Below, in pieces: positions 10,124-21,200 of a stretch of DNA of 64,000 bases. Numbering within the stretch: the first letter of the stretch is position 1; each line of letters begins with the position of its first letter. Origin of the DNA: Gordonia sp. SL306 (GTDB lineage: Bacteria > Actinomycetota > Actinomycetes > Mycobacteriales > Mycobacteriaceae); assembly GCF_026625785.1 (NCBI RefSeq), contig NZ_CP113063.1:4898001-4962000 (forward strand). The letters are read 5' to 3'. Both the position numbers and the translations under genes were made by a program. The notes beneath the pieces were generated by a model. The model was given only the letters and a program-made list of their open reading frames with translations. It was not told the DNA's origin and ran no database searches.

Positions 10124-10809
10124 CGGCGGTCGGTATCCCCGTCGGGGGCGGCGTGGACAAGGCCCGTCCGGTAAGCGATGACGACGAGTTGCGCCCGGTC
10201 GCGAGCCTCCAGCTTTGTCATGGCGCGCTGGACGTGTGTGCGAACAGTGAAGGGGCTGACGAACATCCGCGTCGCGATATCTTGGTTGGACAGGCCGGTT
10301 GCGACCAGAGCCACCATCTCGCGTTCGCGCGGTGTGAGCGCGGCGAGCTGTTCGGGGTGGGACGCCGGGGCGGCGTCCGGAGTGGCCAGGAAACGGGCGA
10401 CCAGAGAGCGGGTCGCGGCGGGGGAGAGAAGAGTGTCGCCGTCGGCGATCGTACGCACGGCTTCCAGCAGTTCGTCGGCCCCGATGCCCTTGCCGATGAA
10501 GCCACCGGCCCCCGCACGCAACGCCTGAGCGACGTACTCGTCCGTCTCGTAGGTGGTGAGGATCAGGATGCGGGTGGCACGTAGTTCGTCGTCCGCACAG
10601 ATCTCCGCGGTGGCGGCGAGACCGTCCACCTCGGGCATCCGAATGTCCATGATCACCACGTCCGGGCGCAGCTCGCGGGTCAGCCTCACGGCCTCCCTGC
10701 CGTCGCCGGCCTCGCCGACCACGGAGATGTCGTCGGCGCTGTCGAGAAGCATGCGGAAGGCGTCGCGCAGAAGGGCCTGATCGTCGGCAAGTAGCACCCG
10801 GAGCGTCAC
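10120..10809 (-). CDS. NarL/FixJ-family response regulator
   Basis: Cytosolic transcription regulator with an N-terminal receiver domain (residues about 3-120, acidic pair DD at 9-10, phospho-acceptor Asp55 in VVIMDIRMPEVDG, Lys in IGKG) and a C-terminal LuxR-type helix-turn-helix (about 155-215, LTPREREMVALVATGLSNQD). Length is 229 residues. Its ATG overlaps the stop of the sensor kinase gene by 4 bases, so the pair is co-translated. It converges on the exporter/monooxygenase operon with overlapping stop codons (CTAG), which makes that operon a natural but unproven target. Confidence 0.93.
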   Translation of the reverse strand: MTLRVLLADDQALLRDAFRMLLDSADDISVVGEAGDGREAVRLTRELRPDVVIMDIRMPEVDGLAATAEICADDELRATRILILTTYETDEYVAQALRAGAGGFIGKGIGADELLEAVRTIADGDTLLSPAATRSLVARFLATPDAAPASHPEQLAALTPREREMVALVATGLSNQDIATRMFVSPFTVRTHVQRAMTKLEARDRAQLVVIAYRTGLVHAAPDGDTDRR

Positions 10810-12104
10810 GGCGGATCACCGGCCACTGCGTCGCCCGCCCCCTCCTCGACGGTTGTGGTTGCTCCGTCAGTCCTCCCCGTCGGATCCGTGGCAGGTGGGA
10901 GGGGTAGCTGTGTAGAGACGAGGAAGCCGCCCTCCGGGCGCGTGCCTGCGGAGAGTTGGCCCCCGACCGCGGTAGCACGTTCACGTAACCCGATCAGACC
11001 GTAACCGGGCGGGCGGACCGTCCCCCTCGGCGCACCCGGTCCGGCGGCGGGCGCCGCCGGACCTGCAGCCCCTCCGTCGTCGGTGACGGTGATCGTCACG
11101 CGAACGCTGTTCCAGACGAGACGGACCTGGGCGCGCCCGGTATCGGCGTGTTTGGTCACGTTGGTCAGGGCCTCCTGGATGATGCGGTAGGCGGTGAGGT
11201 CGGCTGCCGGTGACAGCGGCCTGACCGCGCCCTCCTCGTGCACCGACACCTCCAGACCCGCGCGGCGGAAGGACTCGAGGAGTGAGGGAAGTCGGAAGAG
11301 CCCGGGCGCCGGTTCTGCGGTCGCGTCCGCATCTCCGGATTGACGCAGCAGACCGACCGTCGCCCGCAGTTCGTCGAGCGCATGACCGGTGGTCTCGACG
11401 AGCTGATCCAGGCTCTTGCGGGACTGCTCCGGGCGGACGTCGAAGAGGTGGGCGGCGACCGTGGCCTGCGCATTGGCCAGGGTGATCTGATGGGCCACCA
11501 GGTCGTGCAGTTCCCGGGCGATGCGCACGCGTTCCTCGGCAACTCGCCGCCGCGCCTCAGTGTCGCGGCTCTGCTCCGCCCGTCGGGCACGCTCCTCCAC
11601 GGCCGCCAGGTAGGCCCGTCGATTCTGAACCGAGTGGCCGAGAACACCGGCCATCAGCGGGAACGCCGCCACCGCCCCCATCCGGCTCGCGTCCTGCCAG
11701 GAGAGTCCCCCGGACCACGGGATGGAAGCGACCAGCAGCACCGTGGCGCTGAGCGATACCGCGCTTGCCGCGCGCCGTTCGGTGCGCGCGGTGCACGCGT
11801 AGGTATAGGCGGTGATCACGGCAGGGGCCACGATGGGCGGGCTCAGCAGGAGTCCCAAGGGCTGCACCAGGACGCCGCACACGGTCGTGGCCACCAGGGC
11901 CGGAAAAGGCGCCCGGTGCCGCATCGGCAACACGGCGCAGGACACCACCGCGATGGCGTAGGCGGCGGCGGACGGCGGTGACAGCGTGTCGTCGACCTGC
12001 ACGACACCGCCGAGCAAGCAGAACACGAATGCCGTCGCCGTGATCGCGCCCTCCCGCCACCACATGCTGCGTGGTCGCGGCCCGGTGCCACCGGTCTCGG
12101 TCAT
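10806..12104 (-). CDS. Sensor histidine kinase, HisKA_3 type
   Basis: Membrane sensor kinase partner of the adjacent response regulator, 432 residues. The N-terminal 160 residues contain about five to six hydrophobic helices and no obvious extracellular domain, so it probably senses a signal in or at the membrane. The dimerisation/phospho-acceptor motif RELHDLVAHQI places the phosphorylated histidine at residue 200; the HATPase region shows LTNVTKHA and the G-box GYGLIGLRERATAVGG. The C-terminal tail is rich in Thr, Gly and Pro. This architecture is close to DesK/LiaS-like sensors that respond to envelope or antibiotic stress; that role is inferred. Confidence 0.93.
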   Translation of the reverse strand: MTETGGTGPRPRSMWWREGAITATAFVFCLLGGVVQVDDTLSPPSAAAYAIAVVSCAVLPMRHRAPFPALVATTVCGVLVQPLGLLLSPPIVAPAVITAYTYACTARTERRAASAVSLSATVLLVASIPWSGGLSWQDASRMGAVAAFPLMAGVLGHSVQNRRAYLAAVEERARRAEQSRDTEARRRVAEERVRIARELHDLVAHQITLANAQATVAAHLFDVRPEQSRKSLDQLVETTGHALDELRATVGLLRQSGDADATAEPAPGLFRLPSLLESFRRAGLEVSVHEEGAVRPLSPAADLTAYRIIQEALTNVTKHADTGRAQVRLVWNSVRVTITVTDDGGAAGPAAPAAGPGAPRGTVRPPGYGLIGLRERATAVGGQLSAGTRPEGGFLVSTQLPLPPATDPTGRTDGATTTVEEGAGDAVAGDPP

Positions 12105-12220
12105 CGCGGGCTCAGTGCCTCACCCTCGATATCCACATTCGGCAACACACGGTTCAGGGTACGGGGCAGGCACCACGCCATGCTCGACCTCGCTCTTCTC
12201 CCGGTCCGGGTGTATTGCGT

Positions 12221-12238
12221 CGTGCGCGGTGTCGCACG
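12221..12238 (-). terminator. Hairpin after pgl
   Basis: CGTGCG (12221-12226) pairs with CGCACG (12233-12238) around a 6-base loop, starting two bases beyond the pgl stop. There is no T-tract, so this is at best a weak terminator for the pentose phosphate operon. The rest of 12105-12239 shows nothing else. Confidence 0.35.
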
Positions 12239-12239
12239 C

Positions 12240-12974
12240 TCAGAGGTTCGCAGCCGCCGCCCGGTCCAGGAACCAGACGGTCTCATCGGTGCCATGGGCT
12301 CCCGCGCACGGCCAGTCGGCGGCGCTCGCACCGGTGTGGGCAGCGGCGACGGCCTCGGCCTTGTCGTCGCCCGCAACCAGGAACCAGACGGCCTTGCTGC
12401 GGTTGACCACCGGCAGCGTGAGGGTGATCCGTCGCGGTGGAGGCTTCGGCGATTCCTCCACGGCGACAACGGTCTTCTCGGTCTCCGCGGTGGCCGCCGT
12501 GTGTGGGAAGAGGGAATTGATGTGGCCTTCTCCGCCCATGCCCAACAGGTGGAGGTCGAAATGCGGCACCTGGCCCGTGCCCACGTGTCCGAGCACCGTC
12601 GCATAGGCGGCAGCCGCCGCCTCGATGTCGTCGCCGAACTCACCGTCGGATGCGGCCATGGGATGGATCCGATCCGGATCCACCGGAACGTGGTCGAGCA
12701 GGGCGTCGCGCGCCTGCCCGTGATTGCGTTCCGGATCGTCGGCGGGAACGAAACGGTCGTCGCCCCAGAACAATTCCACCCGCGACCAGTCGATGTCGCC
12801 GCTGTCCGCCGCCAGGGCACGCAGGATCGCGATGCCGTTGCTGCCGCCGGTCAGGACCACGGACGCGACTCCGCGTTCGGTCTGCGCGCGCGTCACCAGG
12901 TCGACGAATCGGTTCGCGGCCGTCGCGACGAGGTCGTTCTTGTCGTCGAACACCAGGGTTTCCGGGATCATCAC
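12240..12974 (-). CDS. pgl: 6-phosphogluconolactonase
   Basis: Hydrolyses 6-phosphogluconolactone to 6-phosphogluconate, the second step of the oxidative pentose phosphate pathway; cytosolic. Length is 244 residues (DevB type). Family signatures are VLTGGSNGIAIL, VELFWGDDRFVPADDPERN and LLGMGGEGHINSLFP, the last two forming the active site. The GTG at 12974 overlaps the opcA stop as GTGA; the next codon is ATG (12971) and is an equally possible start. It is the last gene of the tkt-tal-zwf-opcA-pgl operon. Confidence 0.95.
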   Translation of the reverse strand: MMIPETLVFDDKNDLVATAANRFVDLVTRAQTERGVASVVLTGGSNGIAILRALAADSGDIDWSRVELFWGDDRFVPADDPERNHGQARDALLDHVPVDPDRIHPMAASDGEFGDDIEAAAAAYATVLGHVGTGQVPHFDLHLLGMGGEGHINSLFPHTAATAETEKTVVAVEESPKPPPRRITLTLPVVNRSKAVWFLVAGDDKAEAVAAAHTGASAADWPCAGAHGTDETVWFLDRAAAANL

Positions 12975-13888
12975 GCCACCACCTCGCTGAAATCGACATC
13001 GGCCACGCCGCGCAGTGCCTCCTCGTACACCTCGTCGACGTCGAGACGACGGAGTTCCTCGACGAGGAGTTGGGGGAGATCCCGCCTCGTCATCGCGACG
13101 CGACCGTCCGGCTTGCCCGGCTGGGACAGCACGGCGTTGCGGTTCTCGTCGATCGCGAGCACGGTCGGTCCGTCGTCGCGCACCAGCCGCACCTCGAAGC
13201 TGCCGGTCCGGCGCCGGGTCGGCACCTGCAATGCCGACTGCAGCCAGCCCGCGAGCAGGTCGACACCGGGGGAGTCGAACGGGCCGGTGACCTCTGCGGA
13301 GAGGACCGGCGTGTGCGGCGGCCGGCCGAGCGCCGAGGCGAGCAGTCCACGCCAGTGCGTGATCTGCGTCCAGGCGAGGTCGGAGTCACCCGGTGCGTAG
13401 GTGGCGAGGCGGCGGGCCAGTACCGATTCCGGGTGGTCGGACCTGGATGCGTCCAGGATGCGCCTGCGGCCCAGAGTTCCCATCGGGTCTGCGATGGGGT
13501 CCTCCGGCGCGTTGCCCGGCCACCACGTGACGACCGGCGTGTCCGGGAGCAGGAAAGGAGTGACGACCGAACGCGGGTGGTCCGCGAGATCCCCTTCGAG
13601 GGTCAGGACTACGACCTCCGAGGCGCCCGCATCGCCGCCGACGCGGATCTCCGCATCGAGCCGGGACTCGGCATCGCGGTCGCCACGGGAGACCACGATC
13701 ACCCGGCTGGGATGCTCGCGGCTGGCCCCGATGGCCGCCTCGATCGCGCCCTCGGTCGGTTCGTTGTGCTCGGCACACACGACCAGCGTGAGGACGCGAC
13801 CGAGACTGATCGCCCCGCCCGATTCACGCAGGGCCACGATCTTCTTGGCCACCTCGTTGGTGGAGGTGTCCGGTAACTCGACAATCAT
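12971..13888 (-). CDS. opcA: Glucose-6-phosphate dehydrogenase assembly protein OpcA
   Basis: Conserved partner of glucose-6-phosphate dehydrogenase, needed for its assembly or activity in cyanobacteria and actinobacteria. Length is 305 residues. It has the typical TLVVCAEHNEPTEGAIEAA, RVIVVSRGD and PVVTWWPGNAPEDP segments, the last being the most characteristic. The ATG start lies 22 bases after the zwf stop, and its own stop overlaps pgl. Its place directly between zwf and pgl is the standard actinobacterial arrangement. Confidence 0.94.
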   Translation of the reverse strand: MIVELPDTSTNEVAKKIVALRESGGAISLGRVLTLVVCAEHNEPTEGAIEAAIGASREHPSRVIVVSRGDRDAESRLDAEIRVGGDAGASEVVVLTLEGDLADHPRSVVTPFLLPDTPVVTWWPGNAPEDPIADPMGTLGRRRILDASRSDHPESVLARRLATYAPGDSDLAWTQITHWRGLLASALGRPPHTPVLSAEVTGPFDSPGVDLLAGWLQSALQVPTRRRTGSFEVRLVRDDGPTVLAIDENRNAVLSQPGKPDGRVAMTRRDLPQLLVEELRRLDVDEVYEEALRGVADVDFSEVVA

Positions 13889-13910
13889 CGTGCGCCATCC
13901 AATCCGATGA

Positions 13911-15449
13911 TCAGGGGCGTCGCCATGCTCGCCCGACCCTGGACATCATGTCGTCCGCCGACGCCGGACCCCAGGTGCCCGACTCGTAGGTGTCGGGCTT
14001 GCCGCTCGACACCCAGGCCTCGATCACCGGATCGAGGATCTTCCACGACAATTCGACCTCTTCGTTCACCGGGAAGAGTGACGGCTCGCCCAGCAGCACG
14101 TCGAGGATCAGACGCTCATAGGCCTCCGGTGACGCCTCGGTGAATGCGGTGCCGTAACTGAAGTCCATGTTGACGTCCCGGACCTCCATGCTGGAGCCGG
14201 GGACCTTGGACCCGAACCGCAGCGTGATGCCCTCGTCCGGCTGAACCCGGATGACGAGCACGTTCTGACTGAGTTCCTCGGTCATCGTCTTGTCGAACGG
14301 GAGGTGCGGGGCACGCCGGAAGACCAGCGCGATCTCGGTCACCCTGCGGCCCAATCGCTTTCCGGTGCGCAGGTAGAACGGGACACCGGCCCATCGGCGG
14401 GAGTCGACCTCGAGTGCGATCGCCGCATAGGTCTCGGTGATCGAGTTCTTGGAGAATCCCTCCTCCTCGAGTAGGCCGGGCACCTTCTGGCTGCCCTGCC
14501 AGCCCGGTCCGTACTGACCGCGCGCGGTGTTCTCGTCGTGCGGGAGGATGTTGCGCGTGGCGGCGAGCACCTTGATCTTCTCGGCCTGGAGTTGCTTGGG
14601 CTCGAACGAGATCGGCTCCTCCATCGCGATGAGTGCCATCAGCTGTAGGAGATGATTCTGGATGACGTCACGCGCGGCGCCGATCCCGTCGTAGTATCCG
14701 GCCCGGCCGCCGAGGCCGATGTCCTCGGCCATGGTGATCTGCACGTGGTCGACGTAGTGGGAGCTCCACAGCGGATCGAACAGCTGGTTGGCAAAGCGTA
14801 GCGCCAGGATGTTCTGGACCGTCTCCTTGCCCAGATAGTGGTCGATGCGGAACACCGACGACTCCGGGAACACGCTGTTGACGATCCCGTTGAGCTCCTT
14901 GGCCGACTCCAGGTCATGCCCGAACGGCTTCTCGATGACGACTCGTCGCCAGCTGTCGCCCTCCTCGGTGGCGAGGCCGCTGCGCTGCAGCTGCTCGCAC
15001 ACGGTCGGGAACGCCTTGGGCGGGATCGACAGGTAGAACGCGTAGTTGCCGTCGGTGCCACGTTCCTTGTCGAGCCCGTGCAGGGTGTCCTTGAGCCGGG
15101 CGAACGCGTCGTCGTCGTCGAAGGAGCCGGACACGAAGCGGAACCCCTCGGCGAGGCGTTCCCACACCTCTTCGCGGAAGCCGGTCCGCGCATGGTCACG
15201 GACCGCATCGTGCACCACCTTCGCGAAATCTTCGTCGTCCCAGTCCCGTCGGGCGAAGCCGACCAGAGCGAACGACGGCGGCAGGAGACCGCGATTGGCG
15301 AGGTCGTAGACCGCAGGCATCAACTTCTTGCGCGCGAGATCACCGGTGACACCGAAGATGATCAGGCTGCTGGGGCCCGCGATCCGGGGGAGTCGCTTGT
15401 CCCGGGGTTCACGGAGGGGATTGGTCCAGGCCGAGCCGCTCGCGGGCAA
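13911..15449 (-). CDS. zwf: Glucose-6-phosphate 1-dehydrogenase
   Basis: Oxidises glucose 6-phosphate to 6-phosphogluconolactone with NADP+, the entry to the oxidative pentose phosphate pathway. The frame is open well into tal, but TTG at 15449 is the sensible start: it follows the tal stop by 4 bases, has AAGGG upstream and gives 512 residues beginning just before WTNPLREPRDKRLPR, as in mycobacterial Zwf2. The nucleotide-binding FGVTGDLARKKL and the active-site RIDHYLGKE motifs are intact. It is tightly packed behind tal and followed by its partner opcA. Confidence 0.95.
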   Translation of the reverse strand: MPASGSAWTNPLREPRDKRLPRIAGPSSLIIFGVTGDLARKKLMPAVYDLANRGLLPPSFALVGFARRDWDDEDFAKVVHDAVRDHARTGFREEVWERLAEGFRFVSGSFDDDDAFARLKDTLHGLDKERGTDGNYAFYLSIPPKAFPTVCEQLQRSGLATEEGDSWRRVVIEKPFGHDLESAKELNGIVNSVFPESSVFRIDHYLGKETVQNILALRFANQLFDPLWSSHYVDHVQITMAEDIGLGGRAGYYDGIGAARDVIQNHLLQLMALIAMEEPISFEPKQLQAEKIKVLAATRNILPHDENTARGQYGPGWQGSQKVPGLLEEEGFSKNSITETYAAIALEVDSRRWAGVPFYLRTGKRLGRRVTEIALVFRRAPHLPFDKTMTEELSQNVLVIRVQPDEGITLRFGSKVPGSSMEVRDVNMDFSYGTAFTEASPEAYERLILDVLLGEPSLFPVNEEVELSWKILDPVIEAWVSSGKPDTYESGTWGPASADDMMSRVGRAWRRP

Positions 15450-15453
15450 CGGG

Positions 15454-16572
15454 TCAGCCCTTCGCCGCAGCCAGTTGTTCGGCGGTCGCGGTGAGGAGTT
15501 CGTTCCACGCGTCCTCGAACTTGCCGACACCCTCGTCCTCGAGCACCGCGAAAACATCGGCGACATCCACGCCGAGAGCCGCGATCTTGTCGAAGACCTC
15601 CTGCGACTCCTGCGCCAGACCGATGATCGATCCGGTGTTCACCCAGCCGTGGTCGGCGAAGGCGTCCATCGTCTTGCCCGGCATGGTGTTGACCGTGTTG
15701 GGGGCGACGAGCTCGCTGACGTAGAGGGTGTCGGGATAGTCGGGGTTCTTCACGCCGGTCGAGGCCCACAGCGCACGCTGAGGTCGGGCGCCCTGGGCGA
15801 GCAGGTCGGGGAATCGGGACTCGACCTCGAAGACCTCCTGATACGCCTGATACGCCAGGCGGGCATTGGCCAGCGCGGCCTTGCCCTTCAGCTCGTCGGC
15901 CGCGGGGGTCCCGATCGCGTCGAGACGCTTGTCGATCTCGGTGTCGACGCGGGAGACGAAGAACGACGCGACCGAATGGATCGTCGACAGGTCGTGACCG
16001 GCCTGCGCGGCGGCGTCGAGCCCGTCGAGGTAGGCGTCCATCACGCCCTTGTAGCGCTCCACCGAGAAGATCAGGGTCACGTTGACACTGATGCCCTCGG
16101 CCAGGGTCCGGGTGATGGCCGGCAGGCCCGCCTTGGTGGCCGGGATCTTGATCAGCAGGTTCGGCCGGTCGACGATCTTCCACAGCTCGATGGCCTGGGC
16201 GACGGTGGCGTCGGTGTCGTGGGCCAGTCGCGGATCGACCTCGATGGATACGCGCCCGTCCACCCCGTCCGATTGTTCGTAGACGGGGTGCAGCACGTCA
16301 CATGCATTGCGGACGTCGTCGGTGGTGACGGTGCGGATGGTCGCGTCCACGTCGGCCCCGCGCGCGGCGAGCTCGGTCACCTGGGCGTCGTAGCTGGTGC
16401 CCTTGGACAGCGCGGCCTGGAAGATCGACGGGTTGGTGGTCACACCGACCACCGACTTGGTGGCGGTCAGTCCGGCGAGGTCGCCGGAGCTGATCAGGTC
16501 ACGGGACAGGTCGTCGAGCCACACCGATACCCCGGCGGCGGACAGCTCGGCGAGCTTTTCGTTCTGGGTCAC
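15454..16572 (-). CDS. tal: Transaldolase
   Basis: Moves a three-carbon dihydroxyacetone unit between sugar phosphates in the non-oxidative pentose phosphate pathway. The 372-residue product begins at GTG with GAGGAG a few bases upstream. Hallmarks are [13 protein letters not shown] and the Schiff-base lysine in NLLIKIPAT; the C-terminal [12 protein letters not shown] stretch is also typical of the long actinobacterial type. It is 54 bases downstream of tkt and 4 bases upstream of zwf. Confidence 0.96.
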   Translation of the reverse strand: MTQNEKLAELSAAGVSVWLDDLSRDLISSGDLAGLTATKSVVGVTTNPSIFQAALSKGTSYDAQVTELAARGADVDATIRTVTTDDVRNACDVLHPVYEQSDGVDGRVSIEVDPRLAHDTDATVAQAIELWKIVDRPNLLIKIPATKAGLPAITRTLAEGISVNVTLIFSVERYKGVMDAYLDGLDAAAQAGHDLSTIHSVASFFVSRVDTEIDKRLDAIGTPAADELKGKAALANARLAYQAYQEVFEVESRFPDLLAQGARPQRALWASTGVKNPDYPDTLYVSELVAPNTVNTMPGKTMDAFADHGWVNTGSIIGLAQESQEVFDKIAALGVDVADVFAVLEDEGVGKFEDAWNELLTATAEQLAAAKG

Positions 16573-16626
16573 GATTCTCTCCTCTGACTCATGGCCGGGT
16601 CGCGGCCAATTGTGTTGTGCCCTCGG

Positions 16627-18705
<2,079 letters not shown>

Positions 18706-18816
18706 GGTCGTGCTGTCTCCTGTGCAGGTCGGTGCGAATACGGTCGCAAGTCCTCGGTTGTACAAGTTCACGGTGTGTGCGTGCGGGCCGCCCGAGAGTT
18801 CGGCAGCTACCGCTCC

Positions 18817-18822
18817 AGACTA
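18817..18822 (-). promoter_or_regulatory. Possible -10 element for the tkt operon
   Basis: TAGTCT on the minus strand at 18822-18817 fits the TANNNT -10 pattern and would give a leader of about 105 bases. No good -35 is visible 16-18 bases upstream, so the call is weak. Confidence 0.3.
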
Positions 18823-18914
18823 ATCTGCTGAACCTTCGCGTGCTCCGGCGAGTGACGCGAAACCCTCGACCGGGGCTTCCCGTCGAGGTCGTCCGGCCCC
18901 GACGGACTCGATTA

Positions 18915-18942
18915 TTCGATCGTCGATACCACCGTCTACCAT
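18915..18942 (+). promoter_or_regulatory. Putative ctaB promoter
   Basis: TTCGAT (18915-18920) and TACCAT (18937-18942), 16 bases apart, form a plausible -35/-10 pair upstream of ctaB, giving a leader of roughly 50 bases. The rest of the divergent region 18706-18997 shows no other feature. Confidence 0.4.
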
Positions 18943-18997
18943 GCTCTGTAGTAGCCCTGGTCGTGGAGCAACACCTCGGGGCAGACGAGGAGAGGCC

Positions 18998-20005
18998 GTG
19001 AGGATTGGGGAGCGCGTGAGCGGAGATCTGTCCACCGCATCCCGCGGTAGCCAGGGGGCCTCCACCGCGCAGAACCCGTCGTCGGAGCGCTCCGACGAGT
19101 CGATTCTCTCCCGGGCCAAGGCGGCCCTCCTCGCGTACGTCGCACTGACCAAACCGCGTGTGATCGAACTGCTGCTGGTGGCCACCATCCCGGTGATGCT
19201 CCAGGCAGATCGCGGCCACGTCGACATCGCGTTGATCGCTTTCACCCTGCTCGGCGGCTGGCTCGGGGCGGGCAGCGCCAACACACTCAACATGGTCGCC
19301 GACGCCGACATCGATCAGAAGATGAAGCGCACGGCACGCAGACCGCTGGCACGTCACGCCGTCTCCACGCGTAATGCGCTGATCTTCGGCATCGCCCTGT
19401 GGATCGGGTCCTTTGCCGTCCTGTGGTGGGCGGCCAACCTCCTGAGCGCCCTCCTGGTGACCGCGACCATCGCGTTCTATGTGGGCGTCTACACGCTGAT
19501 CCTCAAGCGCCGCACCTGGCAGAACGTGGTGTGGGGCGGCGCAGCCGGATGCATGCCGACCCTGGTCGGCTGGGCCGCGGTGACCGGGAGCATCAGCTGG
19601 CAGCCGATCGTGCTGTTCCTGGTGATCTTCTTCTGGACGCCACCACACACGTGGGCCCTGGCGATGCGCTACAAGGAGGACTACCGGGCAGCCGGAGTGC
19701 CGATGCTGCCGGTGATCGCCACCGAGGAGCGGGTGACCCGCCAGATGCTCTGGTACACCTGGGCGACCGTGCTCTCGTCCCTGGTGCTCATCCTCGGGAC
19801 CAGCTGGATCTACGCGGGCGTCGCCGTTCTCGCCGGTGCCTGGTTCACCAGCCGCGTGCAGCGCCTGTACCGCGAGACCCGCGCAGGCGCCGAGGTGGCG
19901 CCGCTGAAGGTCTTCCTGCAGTCGAACGAATACCTGGCGATCCTGTTCTGTGGCCTGGCCATCGATGCCGTGGTCAATCTGCCGCTGATCACCAGCTACT
20001 TCTGA
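18998..20005 (+). CDS. ctaB: Protoheme IX farnesyltransferase (heme O synthase)
   Basis: Membrane prenyltransferase of the UbiA superfamily that adds a farnesyl group to heme B, making heme O for the aa3 cytochrome c oxidase. GTG 18998 is chosen because AGGAG lies 5 bases upstream; GTG 19016 is an alternative. The product is about 335 residues with some eight to nine transmembrane helices. The polyprenyl-diphosphate/Mg motifs are [19 protein letters not shown] and [15 protein letters not shown]. Together with ctaA on the minus strand it completes heme A synthesis in this region. Confidence 0.95.
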   Translation: MRIGERVSGDLSTASRGSQGASTAQNPSSERSDESILSRAKAALLAYVALTKPRVIELLLVATIPVMLQADRGHVDIALIAFTLLGGWLGAGSANTLNMVADADIDQKMKRTARRPLARHAVSTRNALIFGIALWIGSFAVLWWAANLLSALLVTATIAFYVGVYTLILKRRTWQNVVWGGAAGCMPTLVGWAAVTGSISWQPIVLFLVIFFWTPPHTWALAMRYKEDYRAAGVPMLPVIATEERVTRQMLWYTWATVLSSLVLILGTSWIYAGVAVLAGAWFTSRVQRLYRETRAGAEVAPLKVFLQSNEYLAILFCGLAIDAVVNLPLITSYF

Positions 20006-20017
20006 CCCCTGGCTCAC

Positions 20018-20095
20018 GCGCCGAGGGCAACCGGCTTCGCGCCGACGGCAACCGTTTTCGCGCCGACAGCAACTGGCTTCGCGCCGACAGCAACA
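20018..20095. repeat. 21-bp tandem repeat, 3.7 copies
   Basis: Four units in exact 21-base register start at 20018, 20039, 20060 and 20081, each of the form GCGCCGAcrGCAACyGkyTTC with few mismatches; the last is truncated after 15 bases. It begins 12 bases after the ctaB stop, between converging genes. A diverged copy occurs at 6221-6256 after ppc. Confidence 0.85.
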
Positions 20096-20156
20096 CAAAT
20101 CTCGGTGAAAGAACCAGGTCGATGGGTTCCCTCGGCGAGAAATCGGTTGCTGTCGG
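20084..20156. terminator. Nested hairpin between converging ctaB and qor
   Basis: CCGACAGCAAC (20084-20094) from the last tandem unit pairs perfectly with GTTGCTGTCGG (20146-20156). Inside it TCTCG (20100-20104) pairs with CGAGA (20136-20140), and GAACC (20111-20115) with GGTTC (20125-20129). The structure is the same on both strands and sits between two converging genes, so it may act as a bidirectional terminator; there is no clear T-run. Confidence 0.6.
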
Positions 20157-20176
20157 TGGTCGGGGCCAGCTCGAGA

Positions 20177-21145
20177 TCAGGACGGGATGAGGACGGTCGC
20201 GCCGGTCGTCGCGCGGGATTCCAGATCGGTGTGCGCGTCGGCGGCGTCGGCGAGGCGGTAGTGCTGGCCCACCCGGACGTCGATGTCGCCGTCGGCGACC
20301 GCGCCCAGGAACTCGCCCGCCCGCCAGCGCAGTTCTTCCGGATCGGCGACGAAGTGCGCAAGTGTCGGCCGCGTCACCGACAGGGAACCGGCCCCGTTGA
20401 GACGCTGCAGGTCGAACGGTGGCACCGGCCCCGATGCCGCGCCGAACAGGACGACGATGCCGCGCACGGCGGTGGACGCCAGGGACTGTTCGAAGGTGTC
20501 TGCGCCGACGCCGTCGTAGACCACTCGGACGCCGTTTCCGTCCGTGAGCGAGCGCACCTCCTCCGCGAGGCCGTCGCTGTAGCGCAGGACGTGATCGGCG
20601 CCGGCGCCGGTCGAGAGTGCGGCCTTCTCGTCATCGGACACCGTGGTGATCACCCGGAGTCCGCGGAGCTTGGCGAGTTGCGTGAGGATGAGTCCGACGC
20701 CGCCGGCACCCGCGTGGATCAGTACGGCGTCGCCCGATCGCGGGTGTGCGCTGCCGTCCAGGAGATAGTGGGCGGTCAGCCCTCGCAACATGGCCGAACC
20801 CGCGACGTCGTCGGGAACCTGGTCGGGCACCGGGATCGCGCGGACCGCCCGGACGGCGACGAGTTCGGCATAGCTCGCGGGCGCATCGACCCAGCAGACG
20901 CGTTGTCCGACGGCGAAGGAGTCCACGTCGGAACCGACCGATACCACTTCGCCTGCGCCTTCGGTACCCGGGATGTACGGGGGTACCGACGGATAGAGAC
21001 CACGCCTCAAGTACGTGTCGATGAAGTTGACCCCGGTCGCCGCGGTACGGACCAGGATCTCGTCGGGTGCCGGGGTCGGGTCGTCGACGGTGCCGAACTC
21101 GAGAACCTCCGGGCCACCATGGCGAACCACCTGAATTGCGCGCAT
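20177..21145 (-). CDS. qor: Quinone oxidoreductase, zinc-independent MDR family
   Basis: Cytosolic NADPH:quinone reductase of the medium-chain dehydrogenase superfamily, 322 residues. Typical are the N-terminal GroES-like domain with ATGVNFIDTYLRRGLYP, PYIPGTEGAGEV, and the Rossmann motif HAGAGGVGLILTQLAK near residue 145. The cysteine and histidine zinc ligands of alcohol dehydrogenases are missing, as expected for the QOR group. It is conserved next to ctaB in mycobacteria, but its physiological substrate is not known. Confidence 0.9.
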   Translation of the reverse strand: MRAIQVVRHGGPEVLEFGTVDDPTPAPDEILVRTAATGVNFIDTYLRRGLYPSVPPYIPGTEGAGEVVSVGSDVDSFAVGQRVCWVDAPASYAELVAVRAVRAIPVPDQVPDDVAGSAMLRGLTAHYLLDGSAHPRSGDAVLIHAGAGGVGLILTQLAKLRGLRVITTVSDDEKAALSTGAGADHVLRYSDGLAEEVRSLTDGNGVRVVYDGVGADTFEQSLASTAVRGIVVLFGAASGPVPPFDLQRLNGAGSLSVTRPTLAHFVADPEELRWRAGEFLGAVADGDIDVRVGQHYRLADAADAHTDLESRATTGATVLIPS

Positions 21146-21186
21146 GGCTCAGTTCTACCGCAGCGAGCGAGCCGATCGGCCCCCGG

Positions 21187-21192
21187 TATGCT
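21187..21192 (+). promoter_or_regulatory. Leaderless -10 element
   Basis: TATGCT lies 8 bases before the ATG at 21201, the spacing expected when transcription starts at the initiation codon. No -35 is recognisable. Confidence 0.45.
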
Positions 21193-21200
21193 CGGGAACC

